Assembly (NCBI GenBank): GCA_024516155.1
Contig: JAJJXM010000053.1
Coordinates: 124,001 to 188,000 of the forward strand
Direction of reading: 5' to 3'
Source: Pyronema omphalodes
Taxonomy: Eukaryota; Ascomycota; Pezizomycetes; Pezizales; Pyronemataceae
Length of the DNA: 64,000 nucleotides
Part shown: positions 44,501 to 56,372 of the stretch, piece after piece
Numbering within the stretch: the stretch's first letter is position 1
How the letters are laid out: the number at the start of each line of letters is the position of its first letter
Notes under the pieces: generated by a model
Database searches by the model: none
What the model was told of the DNA's origin: nothing
What the model saw: only the letters and a program-made list of their open reading frames with translations
Program-made: the position numbers and the translations under genes

Positions 44501-46639
44501 GTAATATCTACGCCAATAAACAGTCTCAGAATTTTCAATCGATAATCGATAACGTCGGAGAGTTCCTAGAGCATTGCGTACGCTGCCCCAGCTTCTCGGA
44601 AATTCCCCTTTCACCCAATTTCTTCCCCCAGACTCGGCCAGCTGGAAGTTAATAAGATATGTCAAACTCTCGGATGATGTCTCACGGAATCCCTCCTATC
44701 CTCTGGATCCGTATCGTATCCGAGACACCGAAAAATGCCGCTCACGAACTCGGGTAGAATTTTGTGACCATAGCTATAAGTTGGCAAACACGACGGATCA
44801 GTAATCATTGACGCCCTATGGATGATTCAATCCCAAACGTAGAGCAGAGATTTTCTGCCGAGTTCTCGGCGAGCTTAAGTGAGAGGGATTTATGCATCAA
44901 GTATCTCGGGTACCTGTCGCTCTATGCTTCAACTTTTTCAACACCACCAAATTCTCACGATCTCGGTGCACCTAACTCACGGATATCACGCGGAAATAGC
45001 CAATCATATTGGAAGATAATAGAAACACCGCTTTAGCAGAGAGCTTAGGTTCCCTTGGATTTCCCTTTGCTGAGTTTGACGGCTGAGCTGGGTCAAACGA
45101 AATGCAACTAGAGGAGCGTCGGTGGCACCCAAGAAAACCCGAAATTCCACCGACATCACTGAAGCCTGTGAAGCGTGAGACTACCGTGTGAAATGATTCT
45201 AACCACATGCATTGAGGTTCCTTAAATAGTTTGGCGTTTCCTACTATGCTTTTCCTAGTGCTTTGGCGTGCTTTTGGTATTCTTTCCTTTGATGACACTA
45301 AATCGATCTTCGTGTAGCCTCTGAAGTAGCCTACAGGTAGGAGTCGCATCTAGCTGAGTTAGCTAAAGTGGTGATCTCAAGGGCTGCCAGGGTTCCGAAG
45401 GGGTGGCCGTGGCCGTGGCCTAGGAAGTAGGGAGTAGGGACACACCGACAGTCGACCGTGTTCGACCCTTCGCCGTTATCTCATCTCCGGCATACCGATA
45501 GCCAGCTCACCTGACCTGAAAAACGGAATATTGTTCAAATTTATCGGTGTCGTCTGAAAATGGAACTTTGTATGGTGATCAATTGAGGCAGGAGCGTAGG
45601 GGAAGAGTGCGAAGGAGAGCGGTGTGCACCTCTTCGCACGGTGACGACATACTAACTCTCTCGCTAATGACGTACCTTGCATTAGTTGTGCTCTAGCACA
45701 TATCTAGCGGCGCCGACGCCCCAGAGATGTCGGTGAGAAACGTCGGAGGGAAGGGAATGGAATTTGCCATTTGTGCTGGGAAACGCGGGTGCTGCGTAAG
45801 AGAAGTGATGAGAAAAAAAACGGTACAGGAATGGAGAAAATATTTTCCATCACAAAATCGATGTGAGGTATGATAGATTCATGCATAAAGGGAGGCAGAA
45901 AATTACAAAAAATCGCTTCGGTGAACTCACACGGGTTATTACGGTTCCACTTGGGCTCCCAGAGCGGGAAAGGACTCCCTGGACTTCCCGGAGCTCGAAG
46001 GAGGTTGATGCCAGTAACCAGCTCCCTCGGATCCTTCCTCAAAATTCCAGGTTGACATATCCGCAACGTCCGCTCCAGTCACTCGGAAACGTTAATTAGC
46101 GTTGGCTTCATCCGCTTCTTTCCAAAGACCACCTCGACAAACTTGACATACAAGCATTTTCCCAGTTCCTGCTCCGAAAGTTGACAAGATACAAAATTGC
46201 CATGCTTATGACACGCTTTCCTTGACATTTCTTTACTAGAGAGACCCGAGATACAAATGCAGTTTAAGTCATATGGACAAAATATAAATACATGGAACTA
46301 AACGCTTCCCAGAAATTGTAATCATAAATACATAAAAACGCTAGATATCGTTAATCAAATCAAACAGGACCTAAAAAGATCTTCCAAACTCCTACAACTC
46401 CGGTAACCCCGTTAGCCAGGTGACATGATCGACAAGAAGCGCCACAAGTCTCGAAATAGTTTCGCTCGCTCACTCGCTGGATTCGATGTATGTACTGCGT
46501 ATAGCCCACGGTGGACCTGCCAGGCCTGTCATGCCTTCCAAAGGCGGCTCAATTTTCTTCTCCTCCCAGCCAGCGACACGCTCAGGACGCGCACGCTCAC
46601 TAATTCTACCTCCTTCATCGCCGTCCTGCATTGCTTCCA
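41591..46639. other. 5-kb gene-poor region
   Basis: No gene is supported. Items seen: the promoter of the methyltransferase-like gene, G-rich stretches (42085-42155), a gggtgctgggtgtgaga minisatellite (42527-42590), three imperfect ~60-84 bp units sharing gtcaccgcaat/cccgttaaa/ggcatggcat words (44043-44243), and several 60-125-codon frames without recognisable motifs. Confidence 0.6.
44043..44243. repeat. Three imperfect ~62-84 bp direct repeats
   Basis: Units start near 44043, 44105 and 44189 with cccggtaaa or cccgttaaa and share gatacccgcaaaa, gtcaccgcaat and ggcatggca words. Confidence 0.55.
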
Positions 46640-47911
46640 CTAGTATAGCATCGCCGACGCAGCAATTGTCATCAGTAATCCCGCTCCCAAGCCCGTTGTT
46701 CTCCCCGCCGCACCACTGGCACAATACATTCCCATACCACGATAGTAATCACAAGAACCACTTCCTCCTCCATTTCCTCCTCCAGCTCTTACTGCACCAC
46801 ATTGTCCAACAGGAGCAGCGACTTTTTGACTAGGACCACGCTCAACGTTTGGTCCAGGGTCTGGGTAATCCACATCGGTTCCACCGAGGGTGGTGCATCC
46901 GTTTCCGAGGTTGGCAACGAAGAGATTCGGGCCCAGGGCAGCTCGCTTGGAGATTCCGGAGATATTGCCAGTGCCTATAGAAAGCGGGGTGTTGGAGGAC
47001 TCGTAATCCTCTGAACCATAGTCTGAATTTGTGGAGTTGGATGATGTGGAGGAATATCCCTCAGTCAATGAGGAATCAGTAATCTCCTCGTGATCGGCAT
47101 AATCGGGTAGTTGTGCGAGCCTCGACTCCCTCGGCGCTTCCGAGTCCGACGCCGACGCCGAGGCTTCGGTAACACGCTTCTTCCCTGGGAGTTTCTTTGC
47201 CTCCACTGATTCCTCCGAGTTGTCACGAGTATGCCATATGTGCATAACTCCATCCTCCATCTTGTCCTTAGGGTTGGACCCTTCTCGTTTCAATATATGC
47301 ATTGTTCCATCTTCCTCCTCCATCTTCTCCCAACCACGCTTCTCTACCTTTTCTTCAACCCTCCCCGCGGTTCCAGAAATACTCCGCCTCTTCTTTTTCT
47401 TTCCCCCAATGGTTACAACAGCACAATTCATATAAAACTCCCGATTCCCAGTATTATTAATCCAACTCCAAGCCAGCAACGCCTCACCACCACCAGCATT
47501 CCTAGGTATCGTAAAAGAAAACTGTTGATTATCCCCAGGATTCGGTTTCACACAGCCTCCAATAATTGATTTAATAACCTGGAAACTTTTTCCTTTATCA
47601 TACGATAAACTAATCTGGCAAGAACCACCATTATGTGTAGCGGATCCTTCGAGATGAATTTGATAGGTTCCTCCGGGAGAATAATTGGCTACAGATGCTC
47701 CCTCTGATGTCCCCAGCAGTGAGTGATAGCCTTTGCAGGGGAATTGTGAGGCGGTTATTGGGGAGGTGTAGCTGTAGTCGGGATTCGTCGTGTGGGGATT
47801 GGATTTGTGGCGTAGTGGAGGTGGTGAGATTAGTGCCATGTGCGCTGAGACGGGGACTGTGAGGCTTAGGACTGAGATCAGGGCTGATATCGTGGGTATT
47901 AATGACTTCAT
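46640..47911 (-). CDS. AA11-family lytic polysaccharide monooxygenase, GPI-anchored
   Basis: 423 residues from the ATG at 47911. The frame is open to 47992, but only this start puts a signal peptide (1-23, ending VSA) directly before His24. AA11 enzymes oxidatively cleave chitin using copper held by the N-terminal His and a second His. Visible are H24, H93 (ATHNGGSC), axial Tyr160 (NREFYMNC) and cysteines at 59, 98, 120 and 163. Residues ~170-320 are a charged Ser-rich linker with dibasic sites. A conserved C-terminal segment follows (GPNLFVANLGNGCTTLGG, ~327-345), possibly a chitin-binding module seen in some AA11 proteins. A Gly/Ser stretch and hydrophobic end (LGAGLLMTIAASAMLY) look like a GPI signal. 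It likely acts at the cell wall or surface. Confidence 0.9.
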   Translation of the reverse strand: MKSLIPTISALISVLSLTVPVSAHMALISPPPLRHKSNPHTTNPDYSYTSPITASQFPCKGYHSLLGTSEGASVANYSPGGTYQIHLEGSATHNGGSCQISLSYDKGKSFQVIKSIIGGCVKPNPGDNQQFSFTIPRNAGGGEALLAWSWINNTGNREFYMNCAVVTIGGKKKKRRSISGTAGRVEEKVEKRGWEKMEEEDGTMHILKREGSNPKDKMEDGVMHIWHTRDNSEESVEAKKLPGKKRVTEASASASDSEAPRESRLAQLPDYADHEEITDSSLTEGYSSTSSNSTNSDYGSEDYESSNTPLSIGTGNISGISKRAALGPNLFVANLGNGCTTLGGTDVDYPDPGPNVERGPSQKVAAPVGQCGAVRAGGGNGGGSGSCDYYRGMGMYCASGAAGRTTGLGAGLLMTIAASAMLY

Positions 47912-50900
47912 CGTGGCTGTGGTTGTGGCTGTAGCTATGTCGTATCGTGGTATGTAACGACGAAAAACGATTATCGTAGGGTGGTGATTCAAGGTTCGGT
48001 GATGAGGTCCGTGAGTTCGTAAGTTCGTGATTTAAATCGCTTGACGAGATAAGGTGTATGAAGAAACACGAAAAGAAGGTAAAGCCAAGGTAAAGGAAGT
48101 TGCCCCTTATTATCTATATCCCTTAATATTGAAGGATGTTGTTTAAATATACGGTCCTTTTAATTGTGTTCCAGGGACAAGCTTTTGATGTGATGTGATG
48201 TGTTGGCAGGGCTCTGTTGGGAATTATTTTGGAAGGTCCAATGATTGAATGTGGGGGGGCTCCACTATCCACTGTAATCCTGGACAAAAACGAAATGGCA
48301 GGGCGATAAAATGCAGGTACAACTTCTATAGTGACCATATACGAATTGACGATTCGATTTGATAGATTCAATTGTACATACATAGCCCTATGATATAGCT
48401 TGAAACTTCTGAAAGTTCTGAAACCTCTGATACTCTTCTGATATTTTTAATACCTTTGCTAGTTCAGATACTTCCGATACTTCCAATACCATCCCATCGT
48501 TTCACTCCTGGTATACGCGGCTACAATCACTACCATTGATTCGTCAATTGATAAAACGAAATAAAACCTCGGCATATTAAGCGACAGCAGGGCTTATTAC
48601 AGTTGCGAATATTTCTATTTCCTATCCTCCGCCCTATTTCCAAGCGCGTGGTGGTGATGGATGCTGGATGGTGAAACTTTAACCCTACGACCCACTTTAC
48701 CTGTATTTGTACCTCTAGGCTACAACTGGTAACCTGATATCAATTTCGTGGCTCGCCTGGGGAGAGGGTTATTGGTTGGTTACATACGCGCGCAGACCCC
48801 GGCTGAATGAATGACAGGAAGAGAAAGAAAGAAACAGGGGTTGTTATGCCCTGCCTTGCCCGACCCGGCCCTGGAATTGTCATTGAGTGATGTCGTGTGT
48901 ATCGGTTTATCGGTATATCTGTTTACAGTACTGGATTGGATTCGAATTCTTGGGGTTATGGAGTTGAGTTAGGTGGGGTTGTATGGATATGGTAACCTCG
49001 TTATAGCCGCTGGGGGATTTTGAGGAGTGCTTATGTATGTATGTGTGAATCTATGAATCTATGAATCTACGATGTCATATGGGTATGGGTATCAATAGTA
49101 TGTATGACATTGTATGTATATGATAGCTAGCTAAAATCGAACTGCAGCTATCTAACTTATAGGCATCTCAACCTTCAATCAGGAATTTTTGAAGTGATAT
49201 ATAATTATGTATCGGATGTTTTTAGTTTTAGTTTTCCAGCTATGTATCGTTTTCTTGCACCTGAAATGGTAAATTTGGGAGTCAGGGCGCGATGCGATAT
49301 TTCATTATTCATATCTAAGAATACAGTATCGCGATATTGATATGTATTGATATTTAATATTTGATATTTTCTGCTCTCTTTTTTCATACGGACGTCCAGG
49401 GTCCACTGCTTCAACCCCGAGCTAGCTACATAGCCAGCTATGTAAGCGCCGCCGCCATCATCGATATTTAAATTCGTAGTCATAGCGCTCGTACGTAGCC
49501 TTGCGCGTATATGTTTCAGCTTATTTATTTCTTTATTTACTGATTTTTTGGTCATGTTTCATCCCATTTTTCCTGTATCAAACATCTCTACCGTAAGGTT
49601 CGTAACGGTAACGGTAACGTATGTAGGAGTCTTTTGAGCTGGCGTTAAATATCCACCTAAGGCACCTAATCTAATCTAATCGAAATAAGATAAAAGCTAG
49701 CCTACGACGGTTTTATCAGCTCTACAGGATGTACTAGAGATACCCTGTATCCCGATCCGGCGCGCTGCGCGCTGCTGTATGGATGTCATGTATGAAGAAG
49801 CTCGGCTTTTGGATTCATCGCCGCGGGGTTCCGCTATGCACATACGGCCTCACCTACGGCCTACGGCTGGCGGGTTAAAGGTTCGGCCCGAAAAAACGGG
49901 CGCCTTATTTAAAGGGATAGAAAAGGGATGGGTTATGGATGAGTTATGGATACCTAGATACATATCCTTTCATGCTTCATGCCGACACCTTGGGGTTGAG
50001 ATCTGTAGGCCCTTGCTTGAGGTTTGAGCGTCGCTGAGCATCCGGATACAGCTTGTATAGTACCTATATCCAGTATGTAACTTACATAGATACAAGCTCG
50101 ATCCCGTAGGCGTACTCTAGTTAGCTAGTTCTTCCTCTAAAAGAAAGCCGCTGATGATGATCGACTCTTGCGCAATAATTGTTGGGGGGATATCGATATC
50201 TTTGTGTCACGCCGTTACGAAGCGGTGTAGGGATGGGGATGGTATGGTGCATTGGTATGACATTAGGGATATCGGACTATGGTGCTATGGTGCTATCTAC
50301 GATGAATTTGATCCAGATTTTTTATTAAGGGCCCTACATACCTAAAGCTATCGATGATTTTATTGGGCTATGTCTGTATGTAGTTGATAGAGCTTTGAAG
50401 CTTGTTACCACCATAGCATAGACTTGGTCCGGGATGAGGACTGTGCGTATGTATGTACTAGATGTACGACCTACAGACGTACGTACGTGGTGTTTTTCGC
50501 GTGAATTTTGGGACACACACCGATGCTTTGACGCGATATTCCCGATGATTTTAGGCCTTATAATTTCTACTTACTTTGATGCACGTAATAGGATTGGGGA
50601 TGCGTGATGGTGATGATGAGCGGCGGTCTTGAAACTTAACCGTGATGGGGGGATCTTTCCTTACTTTAAGGATATCAACAAATTTGTATTCAACATCTCG
50701 GACACCTGCGATCGGGATTCGGATATGACAAAAAAACAAACGAAGCCGTTATGAAGCTAGATATCCATCCTCGTGAGGATATTCAGGGTTTTCGACGAAA
50801 TTGGTGTTAGACACTAAAGCTCACGAATTGAATCCGTCTCTCAGAATGATGATCTCGCTTCTATATGCATGTATTCTCGTGAGCGCGAATTATCGGTGTA

Positions 50901-52520
50901 GATGTTTAGTTTAATATTGTAGTTATGGACGGATTTGGAGATGCGAAGAGAGAAGAGAGAAGATTTCGGAGCACGGCGGGATGGAATAAACTTGAGACTC
51001 GGGGCATGCACTGGTGAGCGCTAATTCGATATTTTCAAATGTTTCACCTAGAGACTACATATCTAGGACGTATTGAATGTAACTTCGGGTTGATAGCGGC
51101 GAACTGCAATCCAATATTCTGCCTAACTAAACAGCTGATAGAGGTTTGATACAAGAAGCACGTGTTTTGGCGAGAGTTTCAAGTACATCAAGCGACTGCG
51201 GATGATTTTCCGGGTTACAGACGGATTCGGGCTGTGACAGGCGACGGATAAATCAAATTCTCGGGATATGTAGTCCCCGAGTTTCTATGAATGCGGTGGA
51301 ATCATGATAAAATTGGCACGTGTTTTCTTCGCAAATACTGTTTGCGGGAACGCTATTCTGATATTGTGAAGAATTACATATGACCGGATTTTGGTTACAA
51401 AGAGACGAATAGATATCAAACGCTGGATGAGCACGACATGAGGCTTTGATTGATCCCACGTGTTTTCGTGAGAAATATAATTTTAATATCCTCAAGCGCA
51501 CACGTTGTGAAGGTTTTGGTGCCTGTGCTGTGCATCAGATAACTACATTTTGGAGTGTAGCTGGTTTATCAAAGCCATCTTTGACCTGGCGCAATTGATA
51601 TTGTGGTCTCGGCTTTGAGGCTATTCGGTTCATCAGATAACTGATACTCAAGGCCACAGTATCACTTTCAGTATATTTGTTACAACCTGACAAAAGGCTC
51701 AAACTCCAACTTCAACTTCAACTTAGTCGTAAATTGAACTTGCGTCATGCAGGATATCGTCCACGTGGAGTACTTGAGAAAATCCTCGGGGCTGTCCTGA
51801 TCTGCTGTTTGCTGCATATCGCAACAGCCTGAAGGTAGACCAACTCGATAACTGTCAACAAAGCGAGAGGACACATGTGTGTACTGCATAACTATATCCA
51901 AACGCTAGGTTTAACGGAGTAACCAAGAAATGGGGTACAATTGATCAACAAACGGTCGCCGCGGGATTTCCTGGTGTTCCGGTAAGTGTTGAAGATCGTT
52001 TGCTACGCTATTGGAATGCTCAACTGTAGTCGGTCACCGAACGCGTGGGTTTTGCTATTCGAGCTATTTGTGAATCATTTGTGGTGTGAATTGTGTATTG
52101 ACGGTAACTAGTTTCTCCGCTCTTCCCCAAATATACTACATGATATGGGCACCATACATCAGTCGGTGAATTCGGCAGAAAATTCAAGCATTCTCTAGTC
52201 CCGCTCACTTTTCTTTTGCTTTATCGGCCTCAAAACTCCGCATGCCTCGCCAAACATCTCCAGACTGTTGCATGCCGTAACTCCCTTTTGTCCTCCGCGC
52301 GTTCACGTTCATCTCCCCAAACTGTTTTGTGTGTTAGGGCAAGGCCATTAGTCTCGGTCATCACCACCGAGCAATATTTCTCGTCACCATACTTACATAA
52401 ACAAAATCACCACACGTACATAGTAGCCATGCAAACGACCCTAATCCACGACAGGAATCCACTCGCATGTCCGGAAAAACCATCAGCGGGCGATATCGGA
52501 AATCGGCAGAAGCCGATGGA
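47912..52520. other. Gene-poor AT-rich region
   Basis: No gene is supported in 4.6 kb. It includes the LPMO promoter, catcactt-type low-complexity DNA, a tgatatt-rich patch (49320-49375) and three occurrences of cacgtgttttNNcg at about 51160, 51318 and 51461 that may be remnants of a degenerate ~150-bp repeat. Frames of 60-116 codons show no motif. Confidence 0.5.
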
Positions 52521-52530
52521 TTATGAGTAC
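52521..52530. repeat. Target-site duplication of MITE, left
   Basis: ttatgagtac, identical to 53326-53335. Confidence 0.9.
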
Positions 52531-53325
52531 GAGCAAAGGTCTACAATGCCCGTCTCTTGGCGCATTGTGTTTCTAAATGCCCGACCGGTCTACAATGCCC
52601 GACACCCCTGCACAAAAAGATGGATGACTAAGGCCTAGCTGTGGCGTAAAGTACTCATCGCCAATGTCTCCGTGCGCACGTCTCCCGACCAGCGCGTTTA
52701 TCTCCATGTCGACAACCACTTTGTCGCCCGCCCCTCTTCCATAAACAAACCGCGAGGCCGACCAGCAAGAGTACAGCGCATAATGGGGAAGCAGTGTACC
52801 CGTCAGGCTAAATTTATGGGCGCGCTGGAAATGCCCGGTCAGGTGTAACGCGTGGTGTTCTTGCTTCGGAGGAGAGGGCCACGATGTGCGCATGGTCGAA
52901 TTTTTGTAGAAAAAATAAATAAAATAAAATATAAAATAAAAGAAAAATGAAATTCGAAATTGAAAATTCCCCAATTGATCACGTGGTAATTATTAACATC
53001 CAGATTTTACATTTAATCGCGTCTTCATTCGCGTGCCCTTAGGCGCGTGCTTTCCGTCCGCGCGTACTTCCATGGGGGTTTACGCTGTCCAAAAAAATTA
53101 TTTTATTATTATTGAATTCTAAATTTTTCTGCTAATCGCACCGTGATCATGTCAAGTATCGATATTTTCCGTCCCCGTTCGCGTGTGTTATTCATTCGCG
53201 CGTGTTCTTCAGCCACAAGTGAGCCTTAGTCATCAATTTTTTGTGCAGGGGTGTCGGGCATTGTAAACCGGTCGGGCATTTAGAAACACAATGCGCCAAG
53301 AGACGGGCATTGTAGACCTTTGCTC
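52531..53325. mobile_element. Non-autonomous Mutator-like DNA transposon (MITE)
   Basis: A 795-bp element bounded by perfect 10-bp direct repeats (ttatgagtac). Its ends are inverted repeats of about 105 bp starting gagcaaaggtctacaatgcc. Left (52531-52635) and right (53221-53325) differ at only about four positions over this length, so the insertion is young or the ends are gene-converted. The interior has no transposase and is partly GC-rich with 'gcgcg' stretches. A TSD of 9-11 bp with long TIRs is the hallmark of Mutator-like elements. The word ctacaatgcccg occurs twice inside each TIR, possibly transposase-binding sites. Frames at 52216-52638, 52573-52974 and 53291-53509 cross the ends and are artefacts. 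Confidence 0.9.
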
Positions 53326-53335
53326 TTATGAGTAC
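53326..53335. repeat. Target-site duplication of MITE, right
   Basis: ttatgagtac, identical to 52521-52530. Confidence 0.9.
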
Positions 53336-54124
53336 GTTTCCATGAGACCGGAACTATTCCGAACTCTCATTTGCACGTGGGCATGCGAACAGACAGTTGC
53401 GATTCTGCGACGCGCGCACGTGGGGCTCCACCTCAAAGAGGTACAACCTTCAGAGCAAATGGAAGAAGCACAGAACATATATCCGTGGAACAATGATCGG
53501 CATGAATAATATACCCCAGCCGAAGTTACCGAAGGTCACCGTTTTTGGACCTGACGCTAGTGCGATGAGACGGTATGATGACGTCCGGAGATCCCAGTTG
53601 AGCCTGAATCGTCGACATGTAACATTTGGAGAGCTTCATGCATACAAACTCGTAGAGCTGTTGTAAAAAAATTCTATATCGAGAAAAATTTAATATTGAT
53701 ACGACCGTAGCCGTTTACAAGCATATACATACTGATAAAGCTTTCGCGGATCTCGGTGATAAAATATTTTAAGTTATGACGTGATACTGACATGCTCAGA
53801 AACGTTGTCGGTAAACTTCTAGTAGAAAATATGATATGGCGGATAGCATAAATCTACACCCTGACAGCTCTTAAGCTTTTTTTTCTGCAGCGATATTTTT
53901 TCCCGCCAAGATAGCCTCCATCGGTTAAAATGACGTGCTTGTGCAGCGATTTGCAGTGGGCTGGAATACATGCATTTTCGTAATGGATTCCCATCATGGA
54001 TATAGACTCGGCGCTGTGGTTCAAATGCTTGACTGGCTTGGAAAATGCCGACATTATCGCAAGTCCACGTACCCTCTGCCCCAACGTACCTTGCTTGATC
54101 AGAGTGTTTTAAGATTGATGTGAA

Positions 54125-54164
54125 TACGGTTGGAAACATTTAAGAATGAATCAATCAATCAATC
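54125..54164 (+). mobile_element. 40-bp LINE 3'-end micro-insertion
   Basis: Ends in aatgaatcaatcaatcaatc and is flanked by a perfect 14-bp direct repeat aagattgatgtgaa (54111-54124 and 54165-54178). The repeat length equals the TSD of the full-length LINE, so this looks like an extremely 5'-truncated target-primed insertion. Confidence 0.65.
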
Positions 54165-54214
54165 AAGATTGATGTGAAGAGAGAAACTACGCAGTATTTC
54201 CTTGTGTGGTTTAT

Positions 54215-54271
54215 TTATTTAATTTTTTTTTAATCATACTATGGCTGAGGCCGGAAAGACTCATGCAAGAC
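54215..54271 (-). mobile_element. LINE 3'-end remnant, minus strand
   Basis: On the minus strand it reads ...ggcctcagccatagtatgattaaa followed by an A-rich tail, resembling the 3' end of the LINE at 9949-15986 (aggcctcg...tatgattaaa). It is flanked by ccttgtgtggtttat (54200-54214) and ccctgtgtggcttac (54272-54286), a 15-bp degenerate duplication with three mismatches, so an old insertion. Confidence 0.55.
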
Positions 54272-55277
54272 CCCTGTGTGGCTTACCATTATGAAAGACA
54301 TAAATCAAAAAAAACCAACTGCATTAAATCAACCCAATAACCATTCAAAGCCCTGACAGAGTTTCGGAACCTGATGTTTTCAAAATTCATATCTGGGCAC
54401 ATCTTAGTATATCTTAGCATTTCATTGCTATTCACCAGTTTATTTTTCACATATATTTTTTCTTCTACCAACCGTCGTACATAGTGACAAGCAACGCCTG
54501 GTCCTGGCTTCCAGTGACTTACTAACCAAAATTAACATATTACCAAGAAATAAATGAAAAATCTTGTCCCAAGTATCACAACCATTCAATGAGCAAACAA
54601 ACGGACTCGGGACTAACGAGCCAACCAGTCAACCACACCAATCATCATACATCACTCATTATTACGCATACAAGTGATATTTTATGACAAGCAACTATCC
54701 TCTCGGCATCGGCTTTACGACCAGAAATCAGCAATTCTACAACAAAACCCTCTGTTAGTTGATATTGGTAGGCTTTGTCTTGTGTCTTGATCATATTCTT
54801 TTCTACACTCCCTCCACCCCGGTCTAAGAGTCTAGGAGTCACAAGTCTAGAATGTCTCATCTACGGCAATATTGTTCATTTTCCATGCATCAAGTAATTC
54901 CGAAGCTGATGGATACCATAAATCGGATTTCACAAGCGATAGATTAATAGGCTAGTCATTTTATCTATATATTATTTCGTTCTTGAAAGCTTCATTCATA
55001 CCGTTGTATTGTCATCCGGTGTCTTGAGGTGGTAGTGTATATTCATCCGGATGTTCTTTTTGATAGTAAACGGTGAACTTCGATTTCTAAAGTCGTTGGG
55101 CATAACAATTCATGTTATCGGACAGATTAGGACAAAATTTGTATTAATCACTATTCAAAGTTTTGTTTTGAAGCTAGCGGCGCTGTCTTTATAGGACTTC
55201 AACTAAGTTTGACACATCAGTGGTTATTTCTGCTCATGTTTTCTACGCTTTAGCTAAACATTTAAAGGCTTGTTTTA

Positions 55278-55350
55278 TTGCACCGAAATCACAGGTTTTC
55301 GCCTGTTTCCACGGGCAAAAACTGTCTGAAACCTATGGTTTCGGTGTAAT
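55278..55350. repeat. Imperfect inverted repeat
   Basis: ttgcaccgaaatcacaggttt is matched in inverted orientation by aaacctatggtttcggtgtaa with about four mismatches, with a ~31-nt loop. Its meaning is unknown. Confidence 0.5.
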
Positions 55351-56159
55351 CAAACGTGCCGTAAGTATTTCACACACCTATCACACCTTCCTACACTATT
55401 TCCATTCTCAAGGTTACGACCCTTCGCTGAGTAAAGAGCTCGCTCGACGTGCAGAAATGTCGATTCTGGACTCGCCCTCGGTCTGTCCGGATTGAAACTA
55501 ACTCGTTTGAACTTTTATACAATTAAAAGGGGCTATGCAAGGGATTTAGGGCGTAGTGAATCAACTGACAATTAGATTGAGAATCACGAGAATGAAAACC
55601 AATACTCTAAGAGACGATGTATGTACCCTTCATGAATACATGCAAGTACCGATATGCCTACCAAGTAAAAGTATTGATGCACAACAGACTCGGAAGATGA
55701 AAAACTGCCACTCGATACTACCAGTCGATGTAACACAAATCAGGCGTCTAACCTACCGGCAAGGTAAGAAGAAGCCAAAATAAGGCAGTTCTTGGAAACA
55801 GCATGTTATGAAACTTCAAACTTTCCACCGCGCTTAGAACAGCATTTAAACCTCAAAAGTTTGTTTCTTGACTACCAAAAAAAAAACATGAAAATAAAAA
55901 TAAACAACAACCTAGAAACGCTATCCTGTAGCAGTTTCAAAGTCAACATCCTCCTCCAACAGAACTCCATCCGAATAACTCCAGCCATAAACTTTTCCAA
56001 ATATTACAACCATCACGAATCCAAATAAATATAACACCACAGAGTGACATTCATCAACGGTCTAATTTTCCTTTTCCTAACGACTCTCGGTCACTTCCCA
56101 TTCCATGATTCGTACTCCTAAAGTCCCGTCAACCTAAAATTTGTGCTATACACAGACCA

Positions 56160-56372
56160 CTAACGCGCGGCGTAAATTCCCCTTGCCATAGCAGGTAACA
56201 CCCTTCTCTTTGGATTCTTGGTGCACGAATAACAATCGTCCTTGTGCCTCGTGGTCTTAATTACGTCGAAGGTTTCGCATGTTTGTCCAAAAGATTTCTG
56301 TGTGCAAAACTGTTGCTCTCTGTAGATATAGCTATCACCACAAGTGTAGATATGAAGGTGGTGCTGACACAT
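56160..56372 (-). CDS. Small Cys-rich hypothetical protein
   Basis: 70 residues starting MCQHHLHIYTCGD and containing FCTQKSFGQTC and CYSCTKNPKRR. The six Cys (2, 11, 23, 31, 47, 50) and the order 'TCGD ... C ... GxTC ... CxxC-basic' match a pattern I know from many unnamed small intracellular-type fungal proteins. No signal peptide is evident. The CX2C plus the spaced Cys/His at the N-terminus may bind zinc. It is single exon and isolated in gene-poor DNA. The function is unknown, and it could also be a chance frame. Confidence 0.6.
   Translation of the reverse strand: MCQHHLHIYTCGDSYIYREQQFCTQKSFGQTCETFDVIKTTRHKDDCYSCTKNPKRRVLPAMARGIYAAR

Larger units (their letters stand above)
53336..56159. 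other. Gene-poor region with tiny LINE remnants
   Basis: No gene is supported. It contains a 40-bp insertion with (AATC)n end (54125-54164), a minus-strand LINE 3'-end fragment (54215-54271) and an imperfect inverted repeat (55278-55350). Confidence 0.5.

Noticed and set aside
47912..47992. Upstream start of the LPMO
   Set aside because: It would bury the signal peptide; copper binding needs His24 to become the N-terminus after cleavage.
49205..49555. 116-codon minus-strand frame
   Set aside because: AT-rich, no recognisable domain, no splice-linked neighbours; not reportable as a gene.
52216..52974. Frames of 133-140 codons near the MITE
   Set aside because: They cross the transposon ends and TIRs and show no transposase motif.
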